In this document: in pieces, positions 63,624-64,000 of the stretch | Numbering within the stretch: the first letter of the stretch is position 1 | Layout of the letters: each line of letters begins with the position of its first letter | Assembly: GCF_002300555.2 (NCBI RefSeq) | Contig: NZ_NTHN02000022.1 | Span: 1 to 64,000, forward strand | Source of the DNA: Alloyangia mangrovi | GTDB lineage: Bacteria > Pseudomonadota > Alphaproteobacteria > Rhodobacterales > Rhodobacteraceae | DNA: 64,000 nucleotides | Direction: 5' to 3' | Program-made: the position numbers and the translations under genes | Notes under the pieces: generated by a model | The model's input: only the letters and a program-made list of their open reading frames with translations | Databases searched by the model: none | Told to the model about the DNA's origin: nothing

Positions 63624-64000
63624 ATGACAAAGCAACAGGTGCTGCGCGGCGGAACCCTGGTGACGCTGGAGGAGGAGAAGGGCTACGGGCTGCTCGAGGG
63701 CGGCGCGGTCGCCATTGACGGCGCAACCATTGCCTGGGTTGGTCCCATGGCCGACCTGCCCGAAACCTTTGCCGACTGGCAGGTGACCGAGCTCGAGGGG
63801 CGTCTGGTGACACCCGCGCTCACCGACTGCCACACCCACCTCGTCTATGGCGGCTCGCGGGCCCGCGAGTTCGAGATGCGCCTCGAGGGCGCCAGCTACG
63901 AGGAGATCGCCCGCGCCGGTGGCGGCATCGCCTCGACCGTGCGCCACACCCGCGCGGCGGACGAGGGGGCGCTGATCGCGCAATCCCTGCCGCGGCTCGA
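63624..64000 (+). CDS. hutI: Imidazolonepropionase (5' part; runs off the window)
   Basis: Third enzyme of histidine degradation: hydrolyses imidazolone-5-propionate to N-formimino-glutamate. Visible are the first ~126 residues: [40 protein letters not shown] with the HxH zinc motif, and [21 protein letters not shown], all specific for HutI of the amidohydrolase superfamily. GGGAG lies seven bases before the ATG. It starts a hut operon that probably continues beyond the window. Confidence 0.95.
   Translation, partial: MTKQQVLRGGTLVTLEEEKGYGLLEGGAVAIDGATIAWVGPMADLPETFADWQVTELEGRLVTPALTDCHTHLVYGGSRAREFEMRLEGASYEEIARAGGGIASTVRHTRAADEGALIAQSLPRL

Overview
The window is a GC-rich bacterial chromosome segment with dense, mostly single-function housekeeping genes. 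Gene content and protein sequences point to an alphaproteobacterium of the order Rhodobacterales, possibly Salipiger-like. The evidence is a PccR/ScfR-type regulator linked to propionyl-CoA carboxylase genes, an hdaA-ppk-ppx block, the DUF3035 lipoprotein, paired M16 peptidases and aa3 oxidase subunit I. The species call is inference; no rRNA, tRNA, CRISPR array, phage or transposase was seen.

Layout. 1-11.6 kb: 3' end of a heparinase-type gene, purH, a PQQ sugar/polyol dehydrogenase split into catalytic and membrane genes, a beta-lactamase-fold hydrolase, then lspA, a DUF3035 lipoprotein and two M16 peptidase genes, and dapA. 11.7-21.5 kb: lytic transglycosylase, ubiquinone-type hydroxylase, HAD phosphatase, GntR regulator, a large GT2 glycosyltransferase, carA, a YqeY-like gene and a second glycosyltransferase-like gene. 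21.5-28.8 kb: DUF2244 protein, phosphoesterase, ctaD with an FNR-type site, AmpD-like amidase, lipoproteins and gatCA.

28.8-40.5 kb is the clearest metabolic unit: a PccR-like regulator, an MFS exporter, pccB, several small unknown proteins, pccA, and a B12-dependent acyl-CoA mutase. Together they convert propionyl-CoA to succinyl-CoA. Arrays of TTTGC repeats lie upstream of pccB and of the regulator, which suggests PccR control of both. 40.5-53 kb: small lipoprotein, glyoxalase-like and GNAT proteins, DjlA-like protein, nuclease-family protein, then perM-hdaA-ppk-ppx (polyphosphate and replication control), proS and queG. 53-64 kb: secreted protein, msrB-msrA repair pair, ExoD, phosphoesterase and lipid kinase pair, YihY, cupin, DUF4239 protein, a second AI-2E family protein, an LLM flavin monooxygenase and the start of hutI behind a HutC-type operator.

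Two features cut across the window. First, five genes (the ubiH-like gene twice, carA, the amidase and the cupin gene) are frameshifted exactly at runs of seven G or C where six would restore the frame. I read this as homopolymer overcalling in the assembly rather than five real pseudogene events. Second, a dispersed repeat with conserved modules (CTTTCTTCTAGG, then AAATATCCCGGGG, then a GGGGCAGAGCCCC hairpin) occurs four times between genes.
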